64,000 nucleotides of DNA. It comes from an uncultured Lachnospiraceae bacterium (GTDB taxonomy: Bacteria > Bacillota > Clostridia > Lachnospirales > Lachnospiraceae). The stretch's first letter is position 1. Every line of letters starts with the position of its first letter. The translations under genes and the position numbers were made by a program. The notes beneath the pieces were generated by a model that saw only the letters and a list, made by a program, of their open reading frames with translations, was not told the origin of the DNA and searched no databases. The stretch spans positions 1 to 64,000 of the forward strand of contig CANCYO010000001.1 of assembly GCA_947382415.1 (NCBI GenBank). The letters are read 5' to 3'. Below, one piece after another: positions 33,778 to 42,962 of this stretch.

Positions 33778-34182
33778 ATGGCTGACAATCAAAATTTTCA
33801 TCTGCGCATCATCACACCGGACAGACTGTTCTACGAAGGCGATGTGGATATGGTGGAATTTAATACCACGGAGGGCGAAATAGGCGTACTGCCGGGACAT
33901 ATTCCCCTGACGGTTATCGTGAAGCCGGGAATTCTGGTCATCACCGAGAAGGGCGGAGAGAAGGAAGCTGCGCTTCACGCCGGATTTGCAGAGATTTTGC
34001 CGGAAGGTATTACGATTCTGGCCGAGATCGTGGAGTGGCCTGAAGAGATCGACGCGCATCGTGCGGAGGAGGCATTGCACCGCGCGCAGGATCGTCTTGC
34101 CAGCAAGACTCCCGAGACGGATATCGCCCGGGCTGAGACGGCTCTCATGCGGGCAATGGCAAGGATAGAAGTCTTAAAATAA
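33778..34182 (+). CDS. atpC: ATP synthase subunit epsilon
   Basis: The 134-residue regulatory subunit on the rotor. It has the N-terminal beta sandwich (RIITPDRLFYEGDVDMVEF, GEIGVLPGHIPLTVIVKPG) and the two-helix C-terminal domain (DAHRAEEALHRAQDRL), which can inhibit ATP hydrolysis. It is the last gene of the operon and a hairpin follows. Confidence 0.95.
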   Translation: MADNQNFHLRIITPDRLFYEGDVDMVEFNTTEGEIGVLPGHIPLTVIVKPGILVITEKGGEKEAALHAGFAEILPEGITILAEIVEWPEEIDAHRAEEALHRAQDRLASKTPETDIARAETALMRAMARIEVLK

Positions 34183-34187
34183 TAAGG

Positions 34188-34236
34188 CAGAAGGAAGTTC
34201 TCGAGCGATGATACTTCACTCGGGAGCTTTCTGTTT
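34188..34236 (+). terminator. Terminator after atpC
   Basis: CAGAAGGAAGTTCTCGAG pairs imperfectly with CTCGGGAGCTTTCTG across a 13-base loop and ends in TTT. Confidence 0.6.
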
Positions 34237-34296
34237 GCAGACACAAATCGCCGTGCCGGCGCATATGCTATAAAAAATGGCGATGAGGCACGGCAT

Positions 34297-34716
34297 ATGG
34301 ACTTGAAACCCAAATTGCTTCACACGTTTCCCAGCCATGTTCCCCTGCCCTTTTATATGACTTATCCCGGCTATATGGGAGCGGAGCGTGAGCGGGCCCT
34401 GCTGCAGGATATGGAGTATCTGCAGCAGGTGTACCCGTGTGAAGTGAAGCGCTATCAGCGCAGAGTGGCGGAGATTTTGGACAAAATGGATTATGAGGGC
34501 AGTATGATCTACGATGAGTATCCCGATTACGGATGTCTCAGAAGAATGGCGGAGAGCATTGTAAAAATACTGCAGAACGAGGATCAGGAGAGGCCGGAAG
34601 ATCAGAGAATGCCGGCTGAGAAATGGCCATGGCTGACGGATATGATACAGGTGCTTTTGTGTGACGAGATTTACAAACGCAGGCATGGCGGCAGAAGAGG
34701 AAAAATTTTTGGATGA
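34297..34716 (+). CDS. Uncharacterised protein, first of three overlapping genes
   Basis: A 139-residue acidic, Tyr- and Met-rich soluble protein that I do not recognise. It begins with a short Pro-rich segment (FPSHVPLPFYMTYPGYMG) and continues with predicted helices. It shows no signal peptide, membrane span or metal motif beyond two isolated cysteines. It has no strong ribosome binding site before the ATG. Its last 32 bases overlap the methyltransferase gene, which links the two in translation and suggests related work. Confidence 0.65.
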   Translation: MDLKPKLLHTFPSHVPLPFYMTYPGYMGAERERALLQDMEYLQQVYPCEVKRYQRRVAEILDKMDYEGSMIYDEYPDYGCLRRMAESIVKILQNEDQERPEDQRMPAEKWPWLTDMIQVLLCDEIYKRRHGGRRGKIFG

Positions 34717-35956
34717 TTTAGACAGACTATTGGAAGAAATTCTGACTATAGATTTACAGGGAATCGTGCTGAGTAACACCCGCGATGAGGCACAGGGCAC
34801 CAAGGTAAAGGTGCGCCCTGTGCTGATAAGGGGAGAGCTTGTGTTTCAGGAGACTCTGTACAAAGGTACACAGGTGTTTCATGTCAATCTGAACGGGAAC
34901 GATATGAGGGAACGCATCCGCATGTACCTCACGACACTCTTTAAACAGGGAGTATTTCAAAGTAAAGGACTGGATAGTACGGTGTTGGTGGGGAAAAAGG
35001 GCAGGATGACGGTAAGGACACGAAGGAAGCAGAGTTCTCCTTCCGCTGTGGAAGACGGGGAGGCTTTGTCTTCGGCGGCGGACAGGCTGCCAGGGCAGAG
35101 TGTGGAGAGATTGTCAGGGCAGAGGTTTGCGGCGCTCAGTCATAATCGTACGAAGCAGTATATTCTCATGGACGGCACTCCGATTGACTTTCTGATCGGG
35201 CTGGGAGTACAGACGCCGGAGGGCAGAGTCACAAAGGCAAAGTACGATAAATTTCGCCAGATCAACCGTTATCTGGAATTTATTGAGGATGTGCTGGATG
35301 CGCTGCCGGCGGACCGTGCGCTTCACATCATTGATTTTGGCTGCGGCAAGTCCTATCTGACCTTTGCCATGTATTATTACCTGCATAAGCTGCAGAAAAG
35401 GGATATAAGGGTCACGGGACTGGACCTGAAAGAGGATGTGATCACACATTGCAATGAGCTGGCAGAGAAGCTTGGTTATGACTGCCTGCATTTTGAGCGC
35501 GGGGACATCAGCACCTATGAGAACGCTTCAAAAGTGGACATGGTGGTGAGCCTTCACGCCTGCGATAAGGCAACGGATTATGCTCTGGAGAAAGCGGTGA
35601 AATGGGGGGCGGAGGTAATTCTCGCCGTGCCGTGCTGCCAGCACGAGCTGAACGCTCAGATACGCTGTGAGGCGCTGCGGCCCGTGTTGAAATACGGACT
35701 GATAAAGGAGCGCGTGGCGGCGCTTGTGACGGATGCGCTGCGGGCCAATCTGTTGGAGCAGCAGGGCTATGACACACAGATTCTGGAGTTTATCGACATG
35801 GAGCATACCCCTAAGAATCTATTGATTCGCGCGGTAAAGCGGGGCGGTTTGGGCATGAAGAGCAGAGGAGCCGGTTCTGACATCCGGGAGGTGACAGAGC
35901 TTTTGCATGTAAGACCGATATTGGAGCAATTATTGAATGAAAAAGATTTTGATTAA
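34685..35956 (+). CDS. SAM-dependent methyltransferase (Methyltransf_32-like)
   Basis: A 423-residue protein. The first 200 residues are unrecognised, with a beta-rich part (VRPVLIRGELVFQETLYKG) and a serine-rich linker. From about 215 comes a class I methyltransferase fold: IIDFGCGKSYLTFAMYYYL binds S-adenosylmethionine, then TGLDLKEDV, VVSLHACDKATDYAL and ILAVPCCQHELN. This pattern matches the Methyltransf_32 group, whose members include RNA methyltransferases; the substrate here is unknown. The ATG at 34685 has only a weak purine tract; an in-frame GTG at 34661 would add eight residues. It overlaps both neighbours. Confidence 0.75.
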   Translation: MAAEEEKFLDDLDRLLEEILTIDLQGIVLSNTRDEAQGTKVKVRPVLIRGELVFQETLYKGTQVFHVNLNGNDMRERIRMYLTTLFKQGVFQSKGLDSTVLVGKKGRMTVRTRRKQSSPSAVEDGEALSSAADRLPGQSVERLSGQRFAALSHNRTKQYILMDGTPIDFLIGLGVQTPEGRVTKAKYDKFRQINRYLEFIEDVLDALPADRALHIIDFGCGKSYLTFAMYYYLHKLQKRDIRVTGLDLKEDVITHCNELAEKLGYDCLHFERGDISTYENASKVDMVVSLHACDKATDYALEKAVKWGAEVILAVPCCQHELNAQIRCEALRPVLKYGLIKERVAALVTDALRANLLEQQGYDTQILEFIDMEHTPKNLLIRAVKRGGLGMKSRGAGSDIREVTELLHVRPILEQLLNEKDFD

Positions 35957-38462
35957 ATTGACGTTTTTTCTGGCTGTTTTTCTTGCTGCTCTGGCTGTGG
36001 CAGGAAAGCTTATGAATAAAGGGCACAATAATATGACCATGGAGATGGCGGACGCTTCGCTGCCTGTGATCGTGATGAACAGAGGCGGAGTGTCTTACAA
36101 TGAGCTTCACGGATATACCACTGCCATGGATACCGCCTTTGAGCGTTCTACAGTCACTGTGCTGGGAGAGAGCAGAGAACTCTCAGTGAGGATAGATACC
36201 TATGGACGGAATGTGTCGGCATTTTCCATGGAGGTGCGCAGCATTGATGGCGGACGGCTGGTGGAAAAGACGGACATTACCGGATATACTCTGGAGGATG
36301 ACGTTTTGTCCGCCGATTTTTCCCTGAAGGATCTGCTTGACAGAGATACGGAATATACGTTGGTCCTGATTCTGACCCTGAATGGCAGTCAGGAGGTTTA
36401 TTATTATACGCGCGTCATCTGGAGCGAGAATCTTTATGTTGACGAGAAGCTGGCATTTGTAAAAGATTTTCATGAGCGGCTCTATGATCGTGAGGCAGCC
36501 AGGGAATTGACCAAATATCTGGAGACCAATTCCCAGATAGAGGATAACAGTTCTTTTCACAAGGTCAATATACACAGCAGCTTCCGGCAGATTACATGGG
36601 GAGACTTAAAGGTGACGGAGCTGACGGAGCCGGTGATCCAGCTCACGGAGATCGGGGAGCAGACGGCCTCTTTTCTGGTAAATTATTTTGTCTCCGGAGG
36701 CAGCGGCAAAGAAGCTACTTATTATCGTGTGCAGGAGCATTACCGTGTACGCTATACGCCGGAGCGTATTTATCTTTTGGACTATGAGCGCACAATGACG
36801 CAGATGCCGAATGTGGAAAGAATGTGCGCCAATGATAAGCTGCTTCTGGGCATTACCGGGACGGACATTCCCATGATGGAGAGCGAGGACGGCAGCAATG
36901 TGGTCTTTGAGGTGAATAGTCAGCTTTTCAGCTACAATGCGGACAGCAACAAGCTGACGGTAATATTCAGTTTTTATGACGAGGAGCACGCGGACCGGCG
37001 AACCTTATATGACGGACATTCCATCAAGATGCTGGATGTGACGGAGGGCGGTAACGTCAGCTTTGCGGTCTATGGCTATATGAACAGGGGACGGCATGAA
37101 GGAGAGGTGGGCATTCAGATTTACACCTATGACAGCGCGCTGAACACCATTGAGGAGAATGTCTATATTCCCTATGATAAGAATTATGCAGTCCTGAAGT
37201 CGCAGATGGAGCAGTTGTTATACCTGAACAGAGAGCAGCAGTTGTATCTCATGCTGGAGGATGTGGTTTACGGTGTGGATCTGGAAAAGAAAACCTATTA
37301 TCCCATGGTGGAGATCACCCGGGATGACAGTATTCAGGTATCGGCCAATAACCGCATTATTGTGTGGCAGGAGGGCACTGATATTTATCACTGCGATCAA
37401 TTAAATGTGCGCAATCTCAACACGGAAGTACAGAAAGTCATCACTGCAGGCGTCGGGGAAGCGATTCGGCCTCTGGGTTTTATGGGTGAGGATATTATTT
37501 ACGGCGTGGCCCGTGAGGAGGATATTTATCAGGAGAATTCCGGCAGGATATTCTTTCCCATGTACAAAGTCTGTATCTGTGACTCGGACGGAGAATTGCT
37601 GAAGGAATACCGTCAGGATATGATGTATGTCACCGACTGCAGCGTGGAAGCTAATCAGATCACGCTGGAGCGGGTACAGCGCCGTGAGGACGGCAGTTAT
37701 GTGGAGGCGGCGCAGGATCATATCATGAACAGTGTGGAGGCAGAGGCGGGAAAATATCTAATTGTGGCTCCCAGTATTGATATCTATGAACGGTATGTGC
37801 AGATACAGACCAGAAAGACCATAGACAGTAAGACCATGCAGATTCTCACCCCCAAGGAAGTGGTTTTTGAGGGCGGCAGAGAACTCGCGTTGGAGATGGG
37901 CTCAGAAGCCACAAAGTATTTTGTATACGGCGCTTATGGCGTGGCAGGGAGTTTCAGTTCCCCCGCAAAGGCGGTGAATCTGGCCAACAGTATTGCGGGA
38001 GTGGTGGTCAATCAGGAGGGAAGTCTTGTGTGGCGCAAGGGCAATCGTGTGCCCCGCAATCAGATCATGGCCATCACGGCGGTCTCTGTGACAGAGGAGA
38101 AGAACAGTCTTGCCGTGTGTCTGGACACCATGTTGAAATATGAAGGCATCATACGCAATTCCGACTATCTGCTGGCGCAGGGGCAGACCGTTCTGGAGAT
38201 TCTTCAGGGCAATCTGGAGGAAACACAGATATTGGATCTTGCGGGTTGTGACCTGGATTCCGTGCTCTATTATGTGGATCGGGACATCCCGGTGCTGGCT
38301 CTCTTAAACAATGGCGAGGCAGTCCTGATCACCGGTTTTAACGAGTATAATATTGTGGTGCTGAATCCCCAGAAAGGAACGCTGGCAAAACAGGGGATAA
38401 ATGATTCCGCCGAGTGGCTGAGGGAGAATGGAAACAATTTTGTGACTTATATCAGGCAGTGA
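35937..38462 (+). CDS. Large membrane-anchored protein with C39-peptidase-like C-terminus
   Basis: An 841-residue protein with one N-terminal membrane helix (about 5-24), so nearly all of it should be outside the cell. Residues 30-650 are unrecognised, beta-rich and acidic, with hints of blade-like repeats (about 290-640). The last 140 residues resemble the papain-like C39_2 fold: SLAVCLDTMLKYEG, VLYYVDRDIPVLALLNN, then EAVLITGFNEYNIVVLNPQKG. In active members the first motif starts with Cys-Gly and the second has His where this has Glu, so catalysis is probably lost. It starts 20 bases inside the methyltransferase gene and ends at a terminator. Confidence 0.7.
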   Translation: MKKILIKLTFFLAVFLAALAVAGKLMNKGHNNMTMEMADASLPVIVMNRGGVSYNELHGYTTAMDTAFERSTVTVLGESRELSVRIDTYGRNVSAFSMEVRSIDGGRLVEKTDITGYTLEDDVLSADFSLKDLLDRDTEYTLVLILTLNGSQEVYYYTRVIWSENLYVDEKLAFVKDFHERLYDREAARELTKYLETNSQIEDNSSFHKVNIHSSFRQITWGDLKVTELTEPVIQLTEIGEQTASFLVNYFVSGGSGKEATYYRVQEHYRVRYTPERIYLLDYERTMTQMPNVERMCANDKLLLGITGTDIPMMESEDGSNVVFEVNSQLFSYNADSNKLTVIFSFYDEEHADRRTLYDGHSIKMLDVTEGGNVSFAVYGYMNRGRHEGEVGIQIYTYDSALNTIEENVYIPYDKNYAVLKSQMEQLLYLNREQQLYLMLEDVVYGVDLEKKTYYPMVEITRDDSIQVSANNRIIVWQEGTDIYHCDQLNVRNLNTEVQKVITAGVGEAIRPLGFMGEDIIYGVAREEDIYQENSGRIFFPMYKVCICDSDGELLKEYRQDMMYVTDCSVEANQITLERVQRREDGSYVEAAQDHIMNSVEAEAGKYLIVAPSIDIYERYVQIQTRKTIDSKTMQILTPKEVVFEGGRELALEMGSEATKYFVYGAYGVAGSFSSPAKAVNLANSIAGVVVNQEGSLVWRKGNRVPRNQIMAITAVSVTEEKNSLAVCLDTMLKYEGIIRNSDYLLAQGQTVLEILQGNLEETQILDLAGCDLDSVLYYVDRDIPVLALLNNGEAVLITGFNEYNIVVLNPQKGTLAKQGINDSAEWLRENGNNFVTYIRQ

Positions 38463-38493
38463 GCAGGGAATGTAAGATATCGGTGACATAAAT

Positions 38494-38537
38494 AAAAGGC
38501 CTTTTATGATTTTCTTTTTATCATAGAAGACCTTTTA
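38494..38537 (+). terminator. Terminator after the three-gene block
   Basis: AAAAGG-CTTTTATGAT pairs with ATCATAGAAG-CCTTTT (one internal mismatch) around a T-rich loop. Confidence 0.7.
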
Positions 38538-38573
38538 TACACTGATTACAGAAAAACTTCAAACACTCAAAGT

Positions 38574-38845
38574 TTATTTTTCTGCCATGGCAAGCTGCCG
38601 GTTTAATTTTTCAATATATTCCGTCGAAATAGTCGGAATGGATTTCCTTTGATTCCTTAAAATTCATCAACAAATGTTCCGGTTCTTTTAATGATGGTTT
38701 CCAAACGGTAAATTGTTTTACCTTCCTTAAACATGTCAAACCTGGAGATAAATATTACATATATATCTGGAAAATTTTTATAATCCAACCCTTTTTCCGT
38801 AAAAATAGTATCAATACCTATTTTTATACCAAGGCTATATGAGTA
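38574..38845 (-). pseudogene. PD-(D/E)XK (Rpn-type) transposase/nuclease remnant
   Basis: On the minus strand an AT-rich stretch encodes GIDTIFTEKGLDYKNFPDIY, then VIFISRFDMFKEGKTIYRLE and RTGTFVDEF, followed in another frame by a tail SIPTISTEYIEKLNRQLAMAEK and a stop. The PDIYVIFIS and YRLE pattern is that of the Rpn/PD-(D/E)XK transposase family common in Lachnospiraceae. The N-terminus with the nuclease site is missing and at least one frameshift is present. The flanking bases to 38901 hold nothing else I can support. Confidence 0.6.
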
Positions 38846-38901
38846 TTATAGCTTGAAAAAATTAAGTTTAAAATTGTTTTGCCATTAAAAAAGCGTTTTA
38901 T

Positions 38902-39429
38902 TTATTCCTGATTCTGGGGGAAAATATACCTGCGGTATTTCTGAAGTATTTTAAGCAGGCAGACGCCCAGTATGCCGCAGGAGATAATCTCGCCGATTCC
39001 CACGGTGAGCATGAAATAAGGGACTCCGCCCTCCAATCCATAAGCGTAGGCCAGAACAAAGGGAACGATAATCGTATTTGCGATAACAGGGGGAAGGGGG
39101 GCGATGAAGATTTTGGCTGCCCCGGTCTGTCTGTCGGGTTTTGCGCGTCCGCAGAGAAGATAGGTGCCAAACGCTCCCAGAAGAGTAGCCAGGCTTCCGA
39201 AGAGTATATCCCAGGGAATGGCGCCTGTGAGAAGGTTGGCCAACAGGCATCCCACAAACAGCCCCGGTATGGCAGCCGGAGTGAAAAAGGGAAGGATCGT
39301 CAGGGCTTCCGAGAATCGGATCTGAATGGCGTTACTTGCCAGTCCCAGAGCGTTGGCCAACTGTGTCAGCACGACATAAAGAGCGGCAATAGCTGCCGCG
39401 TGGACGAGTGACAATACTTTTTTGTTCAT
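38902..39429 (-). CDS. queT: Queuosine precursor transporter S component QueT
   Basis: A 175-residue membrane protein with about five or six helices (AAAIAALYVVLTQLANALG, ALTILPFFTPAAIPGLFVGC, LFGSLATLLGAFGTYLLCG, IVPFVLAYAYGL). The RFSEALTILPFFTP segment is characteristic of QueT, the substrate-binding part of an energy-coupling-factor transporter that takes up queuosine precursors such as preQ0 or preQ1. It would work with shared EcfA/EcfT subunits encoded elsewhere. A preQ1 riboswitch covers its ribosome binding site, which independently supports the substrate. Confidence 0.92.
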   Translation of the reverse strand: MNKKVLSLVHAAAIAALYVVLTQLANALGLASNAIQIRFSEALTILPFFTPAAIPGLFVGCLLANLLTGAIPWDILFGSLATLLGAFGTYLLCGRAKPDRQTGAAKIFIAPLPPVIANTIIVPFVLAYAYGLEGGVPYFMLTVGIGEIISCGILGVCLLKILQKYRRYIFPQNQE

Positions 39430-39439
39430 TTTTTTATTC

Positions 39440-39483
39440 TCCTTAGTTTTATTTTACGTCAGGATGGTTTCGAACTGACGGTA
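39440..39483 (-). promoter_or_regulatory. PreQ1-I riboswitch
   Basis: On the minus strand CGTCAG (P1, 5 side), loop TTCGAAACCATC, CTGACG (P1, 3 side), then TAAAATAAAACTAAGGAG. The small stem, the A-rich tail and the ACTAAGGAG end fit the preQ1 class I pattern. The last bases are also the queT ribosome binding site, so ligand binding should block translation. Confidence 0.8.
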
Positions 39484-39535
39484 TTGCTTTATAACTTATA
39501 AATTTATGGCTATGCAGCCTTACTGCTTTACAATT

Positions 39536-40720
39536 TTACAGCTCCCCGGCCTTATACCTGCTCACGATACTCTGAATCCTCTCGTTGGGATTCAACAGAT
39601 CGCTGATGGAGGAGTCATGGTTCAGGGTATCAATTATATAGGCGATGTATTTGCTCATATCGCAGTCGATATACCAGCTGCGTTTGAGCAGTTCCGGGGT
39701 CTGGTAGATGAGATTGGTAGTCAGTACCCGGTCGATGATGCCGTCTTCATAGGCTTTGTCGAATCTGTCCAGACCGCCTGTAAAGAGTCCGAAGGTGGCA
39801 AACACAAAGATTTTGTTCGCCTTGCGCTCTTTCAGGGCGGTGGCGACTTCAATCACACTCTCACCGGAGGAGATCATATCGTCGATAATGATCATGTCTT
39901 TGCCTTCTACGCTGCTTCCCAGAAACTCATGGGCGACAATGGGATTGCGACCGTCTACGATGCGGGTGTAATCCCTGCGTTTGTAAAACATACCCATGTC
40001 CAGCTCCAGCACATTGGCAATATAGATCGCACGGCTCATTCCGCCCTCGTCCGGGCTGATGACCATCATGTGATCGGAATCGATCTTCAGGTCATTTACA
40101 TGGCGCAGCAGACCTTTGATAAACTGATAGGCGGGCTGTACCGTCTCGAATCCGTGCAGAGGAATGGCGTTCTGCACTCTGGGATCATGGGCATCAAATG
40201 TAATGATATTATCCACACCCATGGCAACAAGCTCCTGAAGGGCCAGCGCGCAGTCCAGAGACTCTCTGGAGGTTCTCTTGTGCTGGCGGCTCTCATAAAG
40301 GAAGGGCATAATGACGGTGATTCTTCTTGCCTTGCCTCCCACAGCGGCGATGACACGCTTGAGATCCTGATAGTGGTCGTCCGGGGACATATGATTTTCA
40401 TGTCCGCAGAGGGAGTATGTCTTGGAATAGTTTAACACGTCCACCAGCAGATACAGATCCGTTCCGCGGACAGATTCCATGATAATGCCCTTTGCTTCGC
40501 CCGAACCGAAACGGGGCACCTTGGTATCCAGAAGGTAGGTGTCACGCATATATCCCGAGAAGGCAAGAGACTCTTTGTGTTCACTCTCACGCTCGGTTCT
40601 CCATTTGACCAGATAACTGTCCACCATCTCACTCAAAGTTCTGCAGCTCTCCAGAGCAATGATGCCCAGTGAACCTACAGGGATAGTTTCCAAATTGCGC
40701 TTTTCTTCACGGTTGCCCAT
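39536..40720 (-). CDS. prs: Ribose-phosphate pyrophosphokinase
   Basis: This enzyme makes PRPP from ribose 5-phosphate and ATP for purine, pyrimidine, His and Trp synthesis. The 394-residue protein is longer than the classical form of about 315. It contains IMPFLYESRQHKRTSRESL, NIITFDAHDPRVQNA, VISPDEGGMSRAIYIA and the PRPP loop MIIIDDMISSGESV near 280. It has an extra N-terminal segment before the first phosphoribosyltransferase fold. In Lachnospiraceae such long Prs proteins are common. It lies 19 bases after the dnaC-like gene and may be in its operon. Confidence 0.93.
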   Translation of the reverse strand: MGNREEKRNLETIPVGSLGIIALESCRTLSEMVDSYLVKWRTERESEHKESLAFSGYMRDTYLLDTKVPRFGSGEAKGIIMESVRGTDLYLLVDVLNYSKTYSLCGHENHMSPDDHYQDLKRVIAAVGGKARRITVIMPFLYESRQHKRTSRESLDCALALQELVAMGVDNIITFDAHDPRVQNAIPLHGFETVQPAYQFIKGLLRHVNDLKIDSDHMMVISPDEGGMSRAIYIANVLELDMGMFYKRRDYTRIVDGRNPIVAHEFLGSSVEGKDMIIIDDMISSGESVIEVATALKERKANKIFVFATFGLFTGGLDRFDKAYEDGIIDRVLTTNLIYQTPELLKRSWYIDCDMSKYIAYIIDTLNHDSSISDLLNPNERIQSIVSRYKAGEL

Positions 40721-40739
40721 GCAAAAATATCCTCGCTTT

Positions 40740-41732
40740 CTATTCTGTCATATGTAGGTTTGATAGTTTCCTGCGCATGCGGATATCTGAACCGGTCAGC
40801 TTACAAAGAGTATAGTTGCTGGTAATTCTGGAAAAAATTCTATCCGAATAGCGATCTCGCAGTTCCTCCAGGCCCAGATTAGTGGAAATAATTGTGGCCC
40901 TTTGGCGCAGATGACGTTCGTTCAGGCAGGAGAACAGTTGAGATGCCACAAATGAGTTGGTCACCTCCGTGCCTAAATCGTCAATGATTACCAATTCACA
41001 ATTGTAAAGGTCTTCATAAAAATTGTAAAGAGTTTCTTTTATTTTTGTGTCAAAAGTGTATCTCGCCAAGGTGTCAAACAGGGCGGAGCTGCTGAAATAA
41101 ATAACGGAACGGCCCTGTTTCAGCAGTTCTTCGGCGATGCAGCCCGAGAGAAAACTTTTTCCGGTTCCCACAGTACCGTAGAAGAAGAGATTACAGTAAT
41201 CCTGTGTGAAATTCCGCACAAAGTCCTGGCATTTATTTACCGCGTTCTGAAAGTGCTCCAGATCTTCCCCCTGATAATACTCATAGGAGAGTGTGGAGAA
41301 ATTTTCCCGCGCGATGGTGGACTGAATATTGGACTGTTCGTAGAGAATGGAAAGTTCCTGCTGACGAAGGCAGTGACATTTGTTCTTCTGAGGATATTCG
41401 CCGTCCAGATATCCCGTATCCCGGCAGTCTGCACAGGTATATACAGGCTCGAGAAAATCGGCGGGAAAACCGGCGGTTATGAGAAGCTCCTGCTTTTTGT
41501 GCCGGATATCCTCCAGAAAGGCATGGAGGGAGGGCAGCGCCGTATCGTCTCCGTTCAGAAGGCATTGAGCCTTATCCCGCGAGACGCCTGCCACGGATGC
41601 CTCCAGCTCCCCGTATTGGGGAATGCGGTTCAGCACAGCCGCCCTGCGCTCCTCCATTGTACGGCGGTTGGCGTCCCGGGTCTGCTCGTAGCGTCTCATG
41701 ATGGACTCATATTGCTGATTGCTCAGTGCCAT
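40740..41732 (-). CDS. dnaC: DnaC/DnaI-like helicase loader ATPase
   Basis: A 330-residue AAA+ protein that should load DnaB at origins or stalled forks. The N-terminal part holds a zinc-type motif (CADCRDTGYLDGEYPQKNKC, then HC), followed by the ATPase domain with Walker A GTVGTGKSFLSG near 185, Walker B LVIIDDLGTE, and the sensor region ATIISTNLGLEELRDRYSDR. It sits directly after the dnaD-like gene, the normal pairing in Clostridia. GGAGAGCAGT precedes its ATG. Confidence 0.92.
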   Translation of the reverse strand: MALSNQQYESIMRRYEQTRDANRRTMEERRAAVLNRIPQYGELEASVAGVSRDKAQCLLNGDDTALPSLHAFLEDIRHKKQELLITAGFPADFLEPVYTCADCRDTGYLDGEYPQKNKCHCLRQQELSILYEQSNIQSTIARENFSTLSYEYYQGEDLEHFQNAVNKCQDFVRNFTQDYCNLFFYGTVGTGKSFLSGCIAEELLKQGRSVIYFSSSALFDTLARYTFDTKIKETLYNFYEDLYNCELVIIDDLGTEVTNSFVASQLFSCLNERHLRQRATIISTNLGLEELRDRYSDRIFSRITSNYTLCKLTGSDIRMRRKLSNLHMTE

Positions 41733-41750
41733 ACTGCTCTCCTTTCGGCA

Positions 41751-42860
41751 TCAGTTGCGCAGAAGCTCTTTTTCCAGCTCGTCAAAGTCATAGCTGTTTT
41801 GGGAGAATTGATTGAATTTATTGTTATTGTTGGACGCCGGTCTGGCGGCGCTTTTTTTGCGGTGGTAGAGCTCGTCTATCTTGTGAATGTCCGCCTTGTG
41901 GTGCACATTTTCCTGACGCCAGCTGTTCAGGATGCTTTCCGCGTACTCCAGCCGGTGGCGGTCTGTGGCCATGACAGTGCGCTCGCAGGCCTCCAGAATG
42001 ATGTCCATGTCAAACCCGTACTGGCAGGTCCAGCGGGTGATGTATTCGGCCTCCTTGGCAGTGGGAGCATTGTTTTTGCCCAGCGCATTCATAATGGTAT
42101 AGACATTCTTGTCGTATTTTGTGGCAAATTTTTTGGCCTGGGCGGGTGTAGTCACACCGTGCTCGGCCCAGTTTACGGCCACCTTTTCCATATACTTAAA
42201 ATCCTTCTTGCCGCGGTCCACGCAATATGCGATGAGATGGTCGATCAAATCCTCGGAAAAGTGCAGTACATCCGTGAAAAACAGAATGGATTTCATCTCC
42301 GCCGGGGTCAGAGGACGGCCTATGTAGGACTCTGCAATGAACAGAAGCTGCGCGGTCTCGCCGCGTCCTTTGAACTCCCGAAGCTGATCCGCCGTGAAAG
42401 CGGGTTTGGCATAGGGAGACATGGGAGTTTCCGGTGCAGGAATCTGAGGTGCAGGGATCTGTGGCGCAGGAATCTGTCTTGAAGGCTCTCCGGCAGGTTC
42501 CATAAACATGGCCAGAGACTGGGCAGTGGGTGCGGGTTTTGAGTCCGCCGCAGAGCCTGTCTCCAAATCCTTGAAATGGATGCCCACAGGGATACCCTGG
42601 GCGTCATAATCCATGGTCAGAAGCTGCTGCTTTTCCCAGTATTTCAGAGAGCGGATGATCTCTCGCTCCGTATGGTTAAACTTGTCCGCAAGATCAGACA
42701 CACTGGTGGCCTGACCTGCTCCCAGCATGCGGAGCAGATACAGATATACCTTGAGCTGTGCCTCGTTTGCACCCTCCATATATTCATCTATGAATCGATT
42801 GGATATCGCTGTGGAATTCATATTGAAATCCTTATAAATCGTCAAACGCGCCATGCTCAT
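41751..42860 (-). CDS. DnaD-like replication initiation protein
   Basis: A 369-residue protein of the DnaD/DnaB-Bsu group, acting in primosome assembly. The N-terminal winged helix (DEYMEGANEAQLKVYLYLLRM, SVSDLADKFNHTEREIIRSL) is followed by a linker holding three tandem copies of a 15-base unit (42433-42477) encoding PAPQI-type repeats, then the DnaD core (YIGRPLTPAEMKSILFF, DLIDHLIAYCVDRGKKDF, RHRLEYAESILNSWR). GAAGGG precedes the ATG at 42860; the longer frame to 43004 runs through the DnaA-box-like region and is not coding-like. Confidence 0.88.
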   Translation of the reverse strand: MSMARLTIYKDFNMNSTAISNRFIDEYMEGANEAQLKVYLYLLRMLGAGQATSVSDLADKFNHTEREIIRSLKYWEKQQLLTMDYDAQGIPVGIHFKDLETGSAADSKPAPTAQSLAMFMEPAGEPSRQIPAPQIPAPQIPAPETPMSPYAKPAFTADQLREFKGRGETAQLLFIAESYIGRPLTPAEMKSILFFTDVLHFSEDLIDHLIAYCVDRGKKDFKYMEKVAVNWAEHGVTTPAQAKKFATKYDKNVYTIMNALGKNNAPTAKEAEYITRWTCQYGFDMDIILEACERTVMATDRHRLEYAESILNSWRQENVHHKADIHKIDELYHRKKSAARPASNNNNKFNQFSQNSYDFDELEKELLRN

Positions 42861-42962
42861 AAACCCTTCTCTCTCAAAGTATGTTTGAGTATAACATAAG
42901 AGTTTTGAAAAAGAAATAGTCAAAATCCCGAAACAGGTGCGAAGACAAAAAATGTGATAAAT

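Noticed and set aside
42433..42477. Short direct repeats as a possible CRISPR
   Set aside because: They are three in-frame 15-base units encoding a Pro-rich linker in the DnaD-like protein, without spacers.
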